A stretch of 64,000 nucleotides of DNA from Thiosocius sp942490985 (GTDB lineage: Bacteria; Pseudomonadota; Gammaproteobacteria; Chromatiales; Chromatiaceae). A program made the position numbers and the translations under genes. The stretch covers positions 124,001 through 188,000 of the forward strand of contig CALNYW010000004.1 of NCBI GenBank assembly GCA_942490985.1, in the 5' to 3' direction. A model generated the notes under the pieces. That model had not been told where the DNA came from. It did not search any database and saw only the letters and a program-made list of their open reading frames with translations. Shown piece after piece: positions 15,749 to 24,761 of the stretch (position 1 is the first letter of the stretch; each line of letters starts with the position of its first letter).

Positions 15749-18700
15749 TTAGCGTTGCAACTTCAATTCGAGCGGTTCGAGCGTCGTAAGGTGCACGTCG
15801 CGCTGCGGGAACGATATCTCGATATCCGATTCGCGGAATTTGTCGATGATGTCTTGGTGTAGCTCGGAGATCGTCAGCAATCGTTTCTCCATGTCGCCGA
15901 GATAGGCCCGCAGGTTCAGCGTCAGCGCATTGTCACCAAAGGCCTCGAAAGTGATGATTGGCGCTGGGTCGGTCAGCACATTGGGATGTTCATCGGCGGC
16001 CTGGCGGATGAGTTCCATGGCCTGTCGTGTGTCGGTACCGTACGATACGCCGACCGTAATAAAGACCCGGTTGACGGTGTCAGACAGCGTCCAGTTGATC
16101 AGCTGCCCGGTGATAAAAGTTTTATTCGGAATGATCAGTTCCTGGCGATCGTAGTTGACGATAGTCGTCGCTCGAATACGAATCTTTGAGACGGTGCCGG
16201 TCGTCCCGTCGACCGTCACGATATCGCCCACCCGAATCGGCTGCTCGAACAGCAAGATGATGCCGCTGATAAAATTGGCAACGATCTCCTGTAGTCCGAA
16301 ACCTAGGCCAACCGACAACGCAGCGACCAACCACTGAATGCTCGACCATTGCAGACCCAGCGCGTTGAACGTGATGAATACGCCGAAGACCGCAACGACG
16401 TATTGCAACAGGGTCGTAAACGCATAGCGGGAAGCACGACTCAACGGTAGTTTTTGTAGAAGGGTCAGCTCAAGCACGGCAGGCACCTTCATCGCGGCGA
16501 ACAGCGCGAGCCCCCCGAGCAATAAGCCGGCCACCATGTCGCCGAGTGTCAGGGATACGTCTTGGGTGACGCCGTCGACGAGTTTCGAGGTCGTTATCGG
16601 CAGCGCGATGCTGTCGAGGAAACTGAATGCGGGGAAGATATCCCGCCAAATCCACCACAGACCAGCGAGCCAGCTGATGGTAAAACCGAGCTGAACCAGG
16701 CTGCGAACCTGATCGCCCAGTTGGTTGTAGTTGACTTTTTCCTCTTCGATCGCCTCGAGCGTCTTGTCGACCGGCGGCTTTTCCCCGTCGTCACCGGCGG
16801 CACGCTGTGCGAGCTGTTCATCGCGATATCGCAGCGCCTCCTGGAAGCGGATACGGCGCTGGGTCACGTACAGACCCCTCAGCAGGAGATCCTTCGCGAT
16901 GGTCACGGTCAGAATAAACCATAACGTCTCACCGGCAACCGAGGCGAGAAAGACCGCGCTGTAGAAATAGCCCAGTAGTGCCGCTACCGACAGCAGCGCC
17001 GGGGTCAACAATGAGGGTCCAAACCAAAGTATGTGATAACTGGCCCATTTGCTCCTATCCGGGGTCTCAGCAAAGGCACTGATAACGGCCCCTGTTCGAC
17101 GCCAGATACGGTGGATCGCGATCGTCAGCAACAACATCTGTGCGGCAAATGCGAGTCGCCCGACCGAAGCCACGCCAACATTTTCGATCTGTACGGAAGT
17201 TGCCAGTCGTATGAAGTCCGACGGGACCGACGCGGAACCGGCCGCCGTTAAAAACCCAAGAGGGGTAGCCAGCGGCAGAAGCCAGGCGGCCTGACGCGCG
17301 AGCGACTCGCACAATTTCGGGTGCCAATGCAGATGCGCCAGGGCCAATCCCTTGGGGCGGCAAAGATGGCGGAATGTGCCGAGGAACAGCACCACCTGTC
17401 CCGCGGCCTGGAGTCCGGCGGCATAGAGCAGTGTCGAGTTAGCGGCGTTTGGCAAATAACCGAGCAACAGCCCCAGGCCGATCAGGAGCCACGGGATCCA
17501 AGCCAGTAACACGATGGTGGCGAGCAGCGCTTTCAGGGTCGCTCGGAATCGGTCTGTGCGGACGCGCTGAGTCTGCTCGGCGGTCCGCTTCAAGGTCACC
17601 AGCGCACGTCGGCGAAGGACGCCAAGGCCGATCGCCACGACCAGCCACAGCAACGTCGCACCCGTCGACGCTGTCGGCAGCGCGACCAGATCGGTCAGCA
17701 AATGCTGCAGCACCTGTGGGTCGATGAACCACCGCAAGCCATTGATTAGGGGCAGCGGGTCATCCAGCGGGACGAGTTCGGTACTCGGCACCCAGAGCAA
17801 ACGATCGTTGATGAAGTTTTGGTAACGCTCGGCCTCGTCGGCCAGCAAGCGCGTGTTTGTCTCGAGCTGCGACACGACGTTCAGATAACCCGTGTAGGAC
17901 TGCCATAGCTCTAGCGCCGACTGCCGGTAGATCGGCGCGAGTTCGCGAAATGCATCGGCTTGCGGCGAATCGTTCGTGGTTGATTGCTTTATACCGAGTA
18001 TGTCTTGCAGGTAGATATTTGTGGTGTCGTCGTCGACCAGCGCTTGAAGCTGTTCATCGAGCTCAAGCTGACGTAGACCGCCATCGGTCAGCGCCGTTTG
18101 CAGGTCTATCGCCTCACGATTGAGGCGTTCCGGTGACGGTGCGATTTGTCGGCGTTTCTGCAACAGCGAGGAGACCTGTGCGCTGGAGCCGCCCAGTTCG
18201 ACGATCTGGCGGATCCGGTCGTAATCACGTTTCAGGCGCTCCAGTGTGCGGGTGGCCTGGTCGAGCTGGCGTTCATATTCGGATTCACGGGCGAGGAGTT
18301 GCGCACGTTCACGGGCCAGCGCGGAGATGTCGGCTTGCACCGCCCGCAGCCCCGTCGGCGCAGCCGCCGTCCCCTGTTCAGCGGCCGAAATCACCGCGGC
18401 GGCGTCTTGCTGGCGTTTTTGCTGGATCAGTTTTAGCAACGCCGATTGGCGTTGTTTGGCGGCGTCGAGTTGCGCGGCCGTAACATCTCGCTCTCGTCGA
18501 GCGAGTTCGGTAAGCAACTCAATGTTGGACTGCCTTAACTTTATCAAGTCGACACGAGACTTGGTGAGCGCTTTTCGGGCGCTACGCCACAACCCATCGA
18601 CTATTTCGATTGGCTCGCCGCTCGCGGGCGATTCAGTGGTATCGCCAAGGTCGACCAGTCGCCGCTGCAGGGTCGCCAGCTCACCCGCGTCTGCGCGGCT

Positions 18701-19195
18701 GCGTGTCAATAATTCAGAGAGCCGTTGTTCGCCGTCGTTGAGGCGACCTTCGAGCTCCGCCGTTTCCCCTCGCTGGGTCGTTAGTGCGGTTTCCAGTTCT
18801 GTTGCCGTTTGCGGTTCGAGGTCGTCGAGATTGTCTTCAGCCGGTATGGCGGTTTCGGCCGCTTGCAGATCGGCAAGTCGTGTTGTGGCGTTGTCGAGCC
18901 GAGTCCGCAGCGCTGCGGTCGCCTGGGAGACCTCAACCGTCTCGCGGGCGAACCCGACCGCTTCGTCAAGGCGCGAGTTGGCCTGTGCCTTCTGGTCATC
19001 TGAAAGCGCAGCCGCGTTCTCGACCGTGCTGCGGGCGTTCTCGGCGCGGGCGACGATATCGCCATCACTCGCGAGGGCGATCGGTGATGCCAGCAGCACC
19101 AGCCACAAGCCCAGCGCGAGCCGTGTCAAAAAGGAGAGGCCGCGGCGACCCCGGGCCACGCTGAGGGGGTTTGACTGCGGATCGTTAAGGGTCAT
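15749..19195 (-). CDS. MscK/KefA-type mechanosensitive channel
   Basis: Large tension-gated channel. From ATG 19195 it is 1148 residues: signal peptide (about 22-43), a periplasmic coiled-coil domain of about 450 residues rich in Gln/Arg/Glu heptads, some eleven membrane segments, and a C-terminal MscS module with ALSVGLGFGLQEIVANFISG as the pore helix and FEQPIRVGDIVTVDGTTGTVSKI as the beta domain. The frame is open to a TTG at 19288 (with an ATG at 19273), but 19195 places the signal peptide near the N terminus. The family protects cells from hypo-osmotic shock. The same layout is found in MscK of E. coli (about 1120 residues). Confidence 0.9.
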   Translation of the reverse strand: MTLNDPQSNPLSVARGRRGLSFLTRLALGLWLVLLASPIALASDGDIVARAENARSTVENAAALSDDQKAQANSRLDEAVGFARETVEVSQATAALRTRLDNATTRLADLQAAETAIPAEDNLDDLEPQTATELETALTTQRGETAELEGRLNDGEQRLSELLTRSRADAGELATLQRRLVDLGDTTESPASGEPIEIVDGLWRSARKALTKSRVDLIKLRQSNIELLTELARRERDVTAAQLDAAKQRQSALLKLIQQKRQQDAAAVISAAEQGTAAAPTGLRAVQADISALARERAQLLARESEYERQLDQATRTLERLKRDYDRIRQIVELGGSSAQVSSLLQKRRQIAPSPERLNREAIDLQTALTDGGLRQLELDEQLQALVDDDTTNIYLQDILGIKQSTTNDSPQADAFRELAPIYRQSALELWQSYTGYLNVVSQLETNTRLLADEAERYQNFINDRLLWVPSTELVPLDDPLPLINGLRWFIDPQVLQHLLTDLVALPTASTGATLLWLVVAIGLGVLRRRALVTLKRTAEQTQRVRTDRFRATLKALLATIVLLAWIPWLLIGLGLLLGYLPNAANSTLLYAAGLQAAGQVVLFLGTFRHLCRPKGLALAHLHWHPKLCESLARQAAWLLPLATPLGFLTAAGSASVPSDFIRLATSVQIENVGVASVGRLAFAAQMLLLTIAIHRIWRRTGAVISAFAETPDRSKWASYHILWFGPSLLTPALLSVAALLGYFYSAVFLASVAGETLWFILTVTIAKDLLLRGLYVTQRRIRFQEALRYRDEQLAQRAAGDDGEKPPVDKTLEAIEEEKVNYNQLGDQVRSLVQLGFTISWLAGLWWIWRDIFPAFSFLDSIALPITTSKLVDGVTQDVSLTLGDMVAGLLLGGLALFAAMKVPAVLELTLLQKLPLSRASRYAFTTLLQYVVAVFGVFITFNALGLQWSSIQWLVAALSVGLGFGLQEIVANFISGIILLFEQPIRVGDIVTVDGTTGTVSKIRIRATTIVNYDRQELIIPNKTFITGQLINWTLSDTVNRVFITVGVSYGTDTRQAMELIRQAADEHPNVLTDPAPIITFEAFGDNALTLNLRAYLGDMEKRLLTISELHQDIIDKFRESDIEISFPQRDVHLTTLEPLELKLQR

Positions 19196-19411
19196 GTCAG
19201 GTAGCCTAAGCCAACCGTAGATAAAGGTGTCAATCGCAAAGGTGTCGCCGTGGGTCCGTTCGGGCTGACGCATTTTTTTGCCATCCAACGATGTGTTTTC
19301 CCGATGCGTCGACCCTATGTAGACTGGTGGTTATCATCTTGATCCTAGGCCCAGGGGGCTGCGGGTCCCGAAGATTTACGCAAACAGCATTAGGCCAACC
19401 GAGGGGGCATC

Positions 19412-19699
19412 ATGGCAAACGAAGGTTATCACGAACCCATTGAGGAGCTTTCCGATGAAACGCGAGACATGCACAAGGCCATTGTCTCGCTGATGGAGGA
19501 ATTGGAGGCGGTTGATTGGTACAACCAGCGGGTCGATGCCTGCAAGGATAAAGCGCTGAAGGCGATCCTGGCGCACAACCGGGACGAGGAAAAGGAGCAC
19601 GCCGCGATGGTCCTGGAATGGATTCGTCGTAAAGATCCGACTTTCGACAAGGAGCTCAAGGACTATCTGTTCACGGACAAACCGATTGCTCACGAGTAA
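19412..19699 (+). CDS. encapsulated-ferritin-type (EncFtn) ferroxidase
   Basis: 95 residues closely resembling EncFtn of Rhodospirillum rubrum, which forms an annular decamer that oxidises Fe(II) and normally sits in encapsulin shells. The central blocks VSLMEELEAVDWYNQRVDA and ILAHNRDEEKEHAAM are nearly unchanged. The metal residues correspond to E30, E60 and H63 here, with W36/Y37 nearby. The protein stops at TDKPIAHE, so the C-terminal encapsulin-targeting tail is absent, and no encapsulin gene is adjacent; the next gene, 50 nt on, is zntB. A ribosome site GAGGGGG precedes the ATG. Confidence 0.88.
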   Translation: MANEGYHEPIEELSDETRDMHKAIVSLMEELEAVDWYNQRVDACKDKALKAILAHNRDEEKEHAAMVLEWIRRKDPTFDKELKDYLFTDKPIAHE

Positions 19700-19749
19700 C
19701 GGCTGAATATTTCAAGGCATTCGGGTTTGCTGAGGCAAAAGGGGGCAAG

Positions 19750-20721
19750 GTGCAAGACCAAGCGCTGGTAGCCGCATTTCTACTCGACGGAAAGGGTGCC
19801 GGCCGGCCGATGTCCTGGGCTGATATTGACAGCTGGCAACCGTCGGCCGGATGCCTGTGGGTACACCTGCATCGTGATGCCGAAGAGACCCGTGAATGGC
19901 TTGAGAAGCGCAGCGGGCTTGATCCGCTGATTGTTGAGTCGTTGTTGGCGGAAAGCACCCGGCCCAGGTGTGCCCCGGTAGCCGATGGCGTGATGTTGTT
20001 TCTTCGCGGCGTCAACTTGAATCCGGGTGCAGATCCGGAGGATATGGTTTCGATACGCCTCTGGGTCGAGTCGACGCGAATCATCAGCGTGCGTACGCGT
20101 CGGCTGATGTCGGTCGATGATCTGCGCCAGGCGCTCGGTCGCGGTGATGGTCCGCGCGATGCGGGAGGTTTTATCACCCAGCTTGCCGGTCAACTCGTCT
20201 CGCGGATGTCCGGGGTGATTGCCGACGTCGACGATAACGTCGATCGGCTTCAGGAGGCGGTGCTCGAGTCAGAGGACCGCCAGTTGCGCACGGATCTCAC
20301 CAGGCTGCGTCGAGAGATCATCGCTTTACGTCGGTATCTTGCCCCACAACGCGAGGCGTTGGCGCGCTTTGGGCAGGTGAAAACATCCTGGATCAATGAG
20401 TTCGACAGCCTGCATATTCGCGAGGAAGCGGATCATGTGATGCGTTTGGTTGAAGATCTCGACGCCGCGCGGGAACGCGCTGCGGTCACGCAGGAAGAGC
20501 TGAACAATCGCCTGTCGGAACAGATGAATGCTCGCATGTACGTACTCTCTGTCGTCGCTGCGATCTTCCTGCCATTGGGCTTTTTGACCGGGCTATTCGG
20601 GATCAACGTGGGAGGCATCCCACTGGCCGAAGATCCGGGTGGGTTTTCCGATATCGTCCTGTTGATGTTTACCATAACCGGCGCGTTGGTTGCGTTGTTC
20701 CGCTGGCGCCGCTGGTTTTGA
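19750..20721 (+). CDS. zntB: zinc transporter ZntB (CorA superfamily)
   Basis: 323-residue metal transporter. A cytoplasmic N-terminal domain of about 260 residues, with a long helical stalk, precedes two C-terminal membrane segments (YVLSVVAAIFLPLGFLTGLFG and DIVLLMFTITGALVALF). The pore motif is GIN, as in CorA-type GxN, and the loop after it (VGGIPL) fits ZntB rather than CorA. GTG start with GGGGGCAAGG upstream. It follows the EncFtn gene by 50 nt on the same strand, so the two may be co-transcribed metal-handling genes. Confidence 0.88.
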   Translation: MQDQALVAAFLLDGKGAGRPMSWADIDSWQPSAGCLWVHLHRDAEETREWLEKRSGLDPLIVESLLAESTRPRCAPVADGVMLFLRGVNLNPGADPEDMVSIRLWVESTRIISVRTRRLMSVDDLRQALGRGDGPRDAGGFITQLAGQLVSRMSGVIADVDDNVDRLQEAVLESEDRQLRTDLTRLRREIIALRRYLAPQREALARFGQVKTSWINEFDSLHIREEADHVMRLVEDLDAARERAAVTQEELNNRLSEQMNARMYVLSVVAAIFLPLGFLTGLFGINVGGIPLAEDPGGFSDIVLLMFTITGALVALFRWRRWF

Positions 20722-20736
20722 CCGGCAGTTTTGAGA

Positions 20737-21207
20737 TTAGCGGTACTGGGCTGCGCTGATGAATTCCCCGAAGGCCTCGCACCAGATGACCACCGTCGTG
20801 AAGTCGGCCAGGTTGACGTCGGGGGGTAGGTCAACAACGAAGTTCTTGAACGTGCGGACATCGCCGACGCGCAACATCTGGTCTTTGACGGCGTTGAACT
20901 GCACCTCTGTTTCGACAAATTCAGGGGACAGGTACAGCTTGTAGTCGGGCCCGGGCGCGATTTCGCCCTGCAGCGAGATACGATCCGCTGTGATCGAGAC
21001 CCTTCCTTCTCCCCAATGCAGCGCATCACTGCCGGCCAGGTTCTTGCGGAATTCCGCGGAATACGTGGCCTGTGCCGCGACCGCCTGCAACTCGGCCGCA
21101 CTGGGCGCCGGCGGTGCCGTGAGTATCGGCAAGTAATAGATGCCGGCGGCAAATCCCAGTGCCGCGACAATGGCATGAGACGCAATCAGCAAAAGACTTT
21201 TTGTCAT
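20737..21207 (-). CDS. DM13 domain protein
   Basis: 156 residues from ATG 21207, which has AAAGGAG 9 nt upstream; an in-frame extension to 21267 lacks support. An N-terminal membrane anchor or signal (about 8-28) is followed by a single DM13 domain: GEGRVSI at its start, PGPDYKLYLSP, and VIWCEAFGEFISAAQ at the end with the conserved cysteine. DM13 domains have been proposed to take part in redox or electron transfer; the exact role is unknown. Convergent with zntB, 15 nt between stops. Confidence 0.82.
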   Translation of the reverse strand: MTKSLLLIASHAIVAALGFAAGIYYLPILTAPPAPSAAELQAVAAQATYSAEFRKNLAGSDALHWGEGRVSITADRISLQGEIAPGPDYKLYLSPEFVETEVQFNAVKDQMLRVGDVRTFKNFVVDLPPDVNLADFTTVVIWCEAFGEFISAAQYR

Positions 21208-21418
21208 CAACGGCTCCTTTAGCCCGGAAATTTCATCAGCGTCGGGATAGAACAATGCCGGGGGCAAGCTGCACGATTCAGTTTAGCCTTACAGTGTAGA
21301 TGAGTATTGGTATGGTCAGTACGTTGCGGGGCAGGCGTTGTTCGGCTGGTGAATTTTCCGGGTTGGGTTCGTCTCTCATCCACCCGCGAGTGCAGCGTCG
21401 CAGGTCGTTGATCCGGCA

Positions 21419-22354
21419 TCAAAACCGCGCGAAGGTCTCGCCGCCGTGCTCGATCCAGCCATGGATCATTTTTTTCGTCGTGAAACCACTTGCGCAGTTG
21501 CCGTCTTTGTCGATCACGATAACGCCGCCGCGGCCTTTGACCTTGCGGACGAGGTAGGCAATGCCGGCCTCGGTGGCTGCCGCCGCGTTCATTGACTTCA
21601 TCTCTACGTAGTCAGCGATGGTTTTGCTGATCACGGTGCGCATGAATTCCTCGCCATAGCCGGTAGCTGATACGGCGCAGGTCTCGTTGTCTGCATAGAC
21701 GCCGGCGCCGATGATCGGGGAATCACCGACCCGGCCCATCCGTTTGTTGACGATGCCGCCGGTTGAGGTGGCCGCAGCAAGATTGCCTGTGCTGTCACGC
21801 GCGATTGCGCCGATGGTGCCGTATTTTTGGTCGCCCGCATCCTCGTCGTCGTGATCGAGCATCATTTTGTGATGCAAACGTGCCTGTTCGAGTTGGGCGA
21901 TGCGGTCTGGTGTGGAGAAGTAGCTGTCAGGCGCACGTTCGATACCGCAGTGATCAGCGAAACGCATCGCACCTTCGGCAATCAGCAGGACATGTTCACT
22001 GTCGCTCATGACCCGCCGCGCGAGTTGGATCGGGTTGGGGATGTTTTGCACGGCTGCCACCGCGCCGGCTGACAGATCGCGCCCGTCCATGATCGCCGCG
22101 TCCATCTCGACTTTGCCGTACTCATTGAGTACCGCGCCGCAGCCGGCATTGAAAACGGGGTCGTCTTCGAGGAGGGATGCACAGGCCTCGACCGCCTGCA
22201 GGGCGGAGCCGCCGAGTCTCAGGATCTCGCGGCCGTGCTCAAGGACGCCGCGGATGCTGTCCAGGTACCGAACCGCGAGCTTTTGGTCTTTGATATTGTC
22301 CAGTGCACCCGCGCCGCCATGCACCATCAGGGAAAATCGATCGGTGTTATTCAT
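21419..22354 (-). CDS. iaaA: isoaspartyl peptidase / L-asparaginase (Ntn hydrolase)
   Basis: 311-residue plant-type asparaginase. The N-terminal VHGGAGA, the FNAGCGAVLN region and the autocleavage site YG-T180-IGAIARD are present, so the precursor would cleave before T180 into alpha and beta chains; TSTGGIVNKRMGRVGDSPIIGAG is the substrate region. The family hydrolyses beta-aspartyl dipeptides and asparagine. It lies 43 nt downstream of an ATP-grasp ligase gene on the same strand, which suggests a peptide made and broken by the pair. The start has no obvious strong ribosome site. Confidence 0.92.
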   Translation of the reverse strand: MNNTDRFSLMVHGGAGALDNIKDQKLAVRYLDSIRGVLEHGREILRLGGSALQAVEACASLLEDDPVFNAGCGAVLNEYGKVEMDAAIMDGRDLSAGAVAAVQNIPNPIQLARRVMSDSEHVLLIAEGAMRFADHCGIERAPDSYFSTPDRIAQLEQARLHHKMMLDHDDEDAGDQKYGTIGAIARDSTGNLAAATSTGGIVNKRMGRVGDSPIIGAGVYADNETCAVSATGYGEEFMRTVISKTIADYVEMKSMNAAAATEAGIAYLVRKVKGRGGVIVIDKDGNCASGFTTKKMIHGWIEHGGETFARF

Positions 22355-22397
22355 CGGTCGATACTGCCATGAGGGCCGGGTTTGGCGAAGCGGTTTG

Positions 22398-23513
22398 TCA
22401 GAGTCGTTGCGCGAGTGCCTGTTCGAGCTGTTGCTGCTGCGCCGGATTGCCGGCGAGCAAGACCAGAACCTTGCCTTCGAGTATCGGTCCCCAATTCACC
22501 AGTACGACGCCGGTCCCCCGTTTCGGGTCGAATTCGATCTCGCTCAGATCAATATCTGCCAGGTTTCGGTGGATCGTCTGAAAGGCGATGGCACGCCATT
22601 CACTGATGCCGAGCTTGTTGGCGACCAGTGATGGGTACGATGCGCCGTTGAAACGCGGATTACACTCGATCGCGGGAAACCGAAGGCCTTGTGTGGTCTG
22701 AACCACCGCGACGTCAAACGCAAAGATGCCTTTCATGCCGCGCTCGAACAGCCATTGCGCCATCGGTTCAACCGCTCCCCAGGGTGCATGGCTCGCCGGT
22801 ACCTTGTTGCCCTGGTGGACGAAGCCATCGAGGATCTGTTCGCTTGCCGTCAGCCGGTAGAGCTTGCGTCCTTCAACCAGGTATTGGAGATTCAAAAACG
22901 TATCGGTGATGACTTCTTGCTGAATCTGAATCGGCGTTTCGGGGGCAAAACTTGCCAAAGCCTCGAGCAGTTCTTGTGGCTGACTGCAACGGTAGATGCC
23001 GACCCCGGAAACCGACACGGCGGCCTTCACGTAGCAAGGGTAGTCAACGTCGTCGAGCTCGCTGGGATCGATTGCCGCGACACTCGCAAAGCATTTGGTC
23101 TGCGGCACATCGACGCCGAGTTCGTGTGCCAGTGCCATGAAGTTGTTTTTTGAGTTGATGAAGTCGACGGTCTCCATCCAGGCGTTGTCGCCCCAAAAAC
23201 GGCACTCGTCGGGTCCAAAGAAAAACACACTGGGATGAAACCCGATACGCGCGCCCAGTTCGTCGCGGTGCACATGCCAGATGACATCACGGGTGTGGCT
23301 GAGGCCGATGCGCTGGTAGTGCGCGGTGATGGTCGGCCACTGCGTCTCGAGGTCGGGATGCAGTTGGATGATGTCCCAGGGCTCAGAGATGCCCAGCGCG
23401 CGCCCGGAATACAAATGGTTGCCGCTGACACCCTCGGCGGTGCAATTCATGATGTCGTGATTCAGAATGCGCCGCTCTGCGGGCGCTTGGACAGGGTTCA
23501 GAGCTAGAGCCAT
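22398..23513 (-). CDS. ATP-grasp domain protein
   Basis: 371 residues from ATG 23513, supported by GGGAGG 6-7 nt upstream (the frame remains open to 23579). The N-terminal ~130 residues are unassigned (WDIIQLHPDLE, IWHVHRDELG, FFGPDECRFWGDNAW). The middle and C-terminal parts form an ATP-grasp fold: CYVKAAVSVSGVGIYRC as the nucleotide-binding lysine/glycine loop, and FPAIECNPRFNGASYPSLV as the Mg-binding Glu/Asn/Arg segment. It should ligate a carboxylate to an amine or thiol via an acyl phosphate; substrate unknown. The isoaspartyl peptidase gene follows 43 nt downstream in the same direction. Confidence 0.8.
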   Translation of the reverse strand: MALALNPVQAPAERRILNHDIMNCTAEGVSGNHLYSGRALGISEPWDIIQLHPDLETQWPTITAHYQRIGLSHTRDVIWHVHRDELGARIGFHPSVFFFGPDECRFWGDNAWMETVDFINSKNNFMALAHELGVDVPQTKCFASVAAIDPSELDDVDYPCYVKAAVSVSGVGIYRCSQPQELLEALASFAPETPIQIQQEVITDTFLNLQYLVEGRKLYRLTASEQILDGFVHQGNKVPASHAPWGAVEPMAQWLFERGMKGIFAFDVAVVQTTQGLRFPAIECNPRFNGASYPSLVANKLGISEWRAIAFQTIHRNLADIDLSEIEFDPKRGTGVVLVNWGPILEGKVLVLLAGNPAQQQQLEQALAQRL

Positions 23514-23757
23514 CGCGGCCTCCCACGCTATCGCGGTCGTAATAGGCAATAGCCGGAGGTACTGCAAATAACAGACCACCCTTTTTCCCCACTCCGAGCC
23601 GCTTTGCTGCCCCAGATTGGAGCGACTTGCCGGGTTTGGGCTCGGTTAGCGCCCTGGATTGGTGCATCCTGGGCCGCGGCAGCCGTCGGGGATTAGCGGA
23701 CTGTGGCCATCACGCCGCCGCCCAGGTCAGGGTCGGCGGCTCAGACGGAGAAACCGC

Positions 23758-24579
23758 TTAGGTTTCGGCTTCTTTGTCGTGCTCGATCAGGGCATACGCC
23801 GAGTGATTGTGAATCGACTCGAAGTTTTCCGCCTCGACCGTGTAGGCCAAGATCCGCTCGTCAGCGTTCAGGCTCGCCGCGACGTCACGCACCATGTCTT
23901 CGACGAATTTCGGATTGTCGTAGGCGCGCTCGGTGACATACTTTTCGTCAGGACGTTTGAGCAGTCCGTAGAGTTCGCAGGATGCCTGCTTTTCAACCAA
24001 CTCAATCAGCTCCTCGATCCACATGAATCCGTTCGTGCGCACGTTCAGCGTGACGTGGGACCGTTGATTATGCGCGCCCCGATCCGAAATTGACTTTGAA
24101 CAGGGGCAAAGGCTGGTCGTGGGAACGACAACCTTGACGAACATCTCCGGTTTGCCGTCGCGCACCTCGCCGATCAGCGTTACCTCATAGTCCAACAAGC
24201 TCTGCACACCGGAAATCGGCGCCATTTTGTTGACAAAAAACGGGAATGTCATCTCGATGTGGCCGCGCTCTGATTCAAGCCGCTCGACCATCTCGTTGAG
24301 CATGTCCTTGAACGATTCGATCGAGATTTCACGCTCGTGGCTGTTGAGAATCTGGACGAAGCGCGACATGTGAGTGCCCTTGAAGTTATGGGGCAGAAAC
24401 ACAAACATGCTGAACGTGGCGACGGTGTGCTGCTCGCCTTCGCTGCGGTCGCGAATGCGAACAGGGTGCCGGATATCCTTGATACCGACCTTGTTGATGG
24501 CGATGCGACGCGTATCGGGGCTGCCTTGAACATCCTCGATTTCGTCGCTGGTGGTCGGCTTTGGGTTAGCTAGGGTCAT
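23758..24579 (-). CDS. folE2: GTP cyclohydrolase FolE2 (GCYH-IB)
   Basis: 273 residues. Converts GTP to dihydroneopterin triphosphate for folate or queuosine-type pathways, using a metal site that does not depend strictly on zinc. The signature VPTTSLCPCSKSISDRGAHNQRSHV and the terminal ESIHNHSAYA are typical of FolE2, not FolE1. The family is often induced by zinc shortage through Zur. Upstream (24580-24761) is AT-rich with a 12-bp palindrome, but I cannot confirm a Zur box. It is not obviously coupled to the flanking genes. Confidence 0.94.
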   Translation of the reverse strand: MTLANPKPTTSDEIEDVQGSPDTRRIAINKVGIKDIRHPVRIRDRSEGEQHTVATFSMFVFLPHNFKGTHMSRFVQILNSHEREISIESFKDMLNEMVERLESERGHIEMTFPFFVNKMAPISGVQSLLDYEVTLIGEVRDGKPEMFVKVVVPTTSLCPCSKSISDRGAHNQRSHVTLNVRTNGFMWIEELIELVEKQASCELYGLLKRPDEKYVTERAYDNPKFVEDMVRDVAASLNADERILAYTVEAENFESIHNHSAYALIEHDKEAET

Positions 24580-24689
24580 TCGGGTTACCGCGACACGGAA
24601 AACCGTGCCTTATCAAAAGTTGAGAATATTACTCAGGATTATATCGGTTAGCGCCGCGGCGACAAAACAGAATATCCACGGCACCGAAC

Positions 24690-24701
24690 CGATAATTATC
24701 G
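24690..24701. promoter_or_regulatory. perfect AT-rich palindrome upstream of folE2
   Basis: CGATAATTATCG, 110 bp upstream of the folE2 start and 60 bp downstream of the ispA stop. A second imperfect dyad, TGAG...CTCA, lies near 24621-24635. Either might be an operator (Zur would be the natural candidate for folE2), but neither matches a consensus I can recall with confidence. Confidence 0.3.
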
Positions 24702-24761
24702 CCCGAAGCGCAACGAGAAGCTATCCGGTCGGCCCGATAGTTGGGAAAACCTTCAATAAAT

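Noticed and set aside
18246..19220. 324-codon plus frame opposite the MscK coiled coil
   Set aside because: A Ser/Arg-rich shadow of the repetitive Gln/Ala/Arg coiled-coil region on the minus strand.
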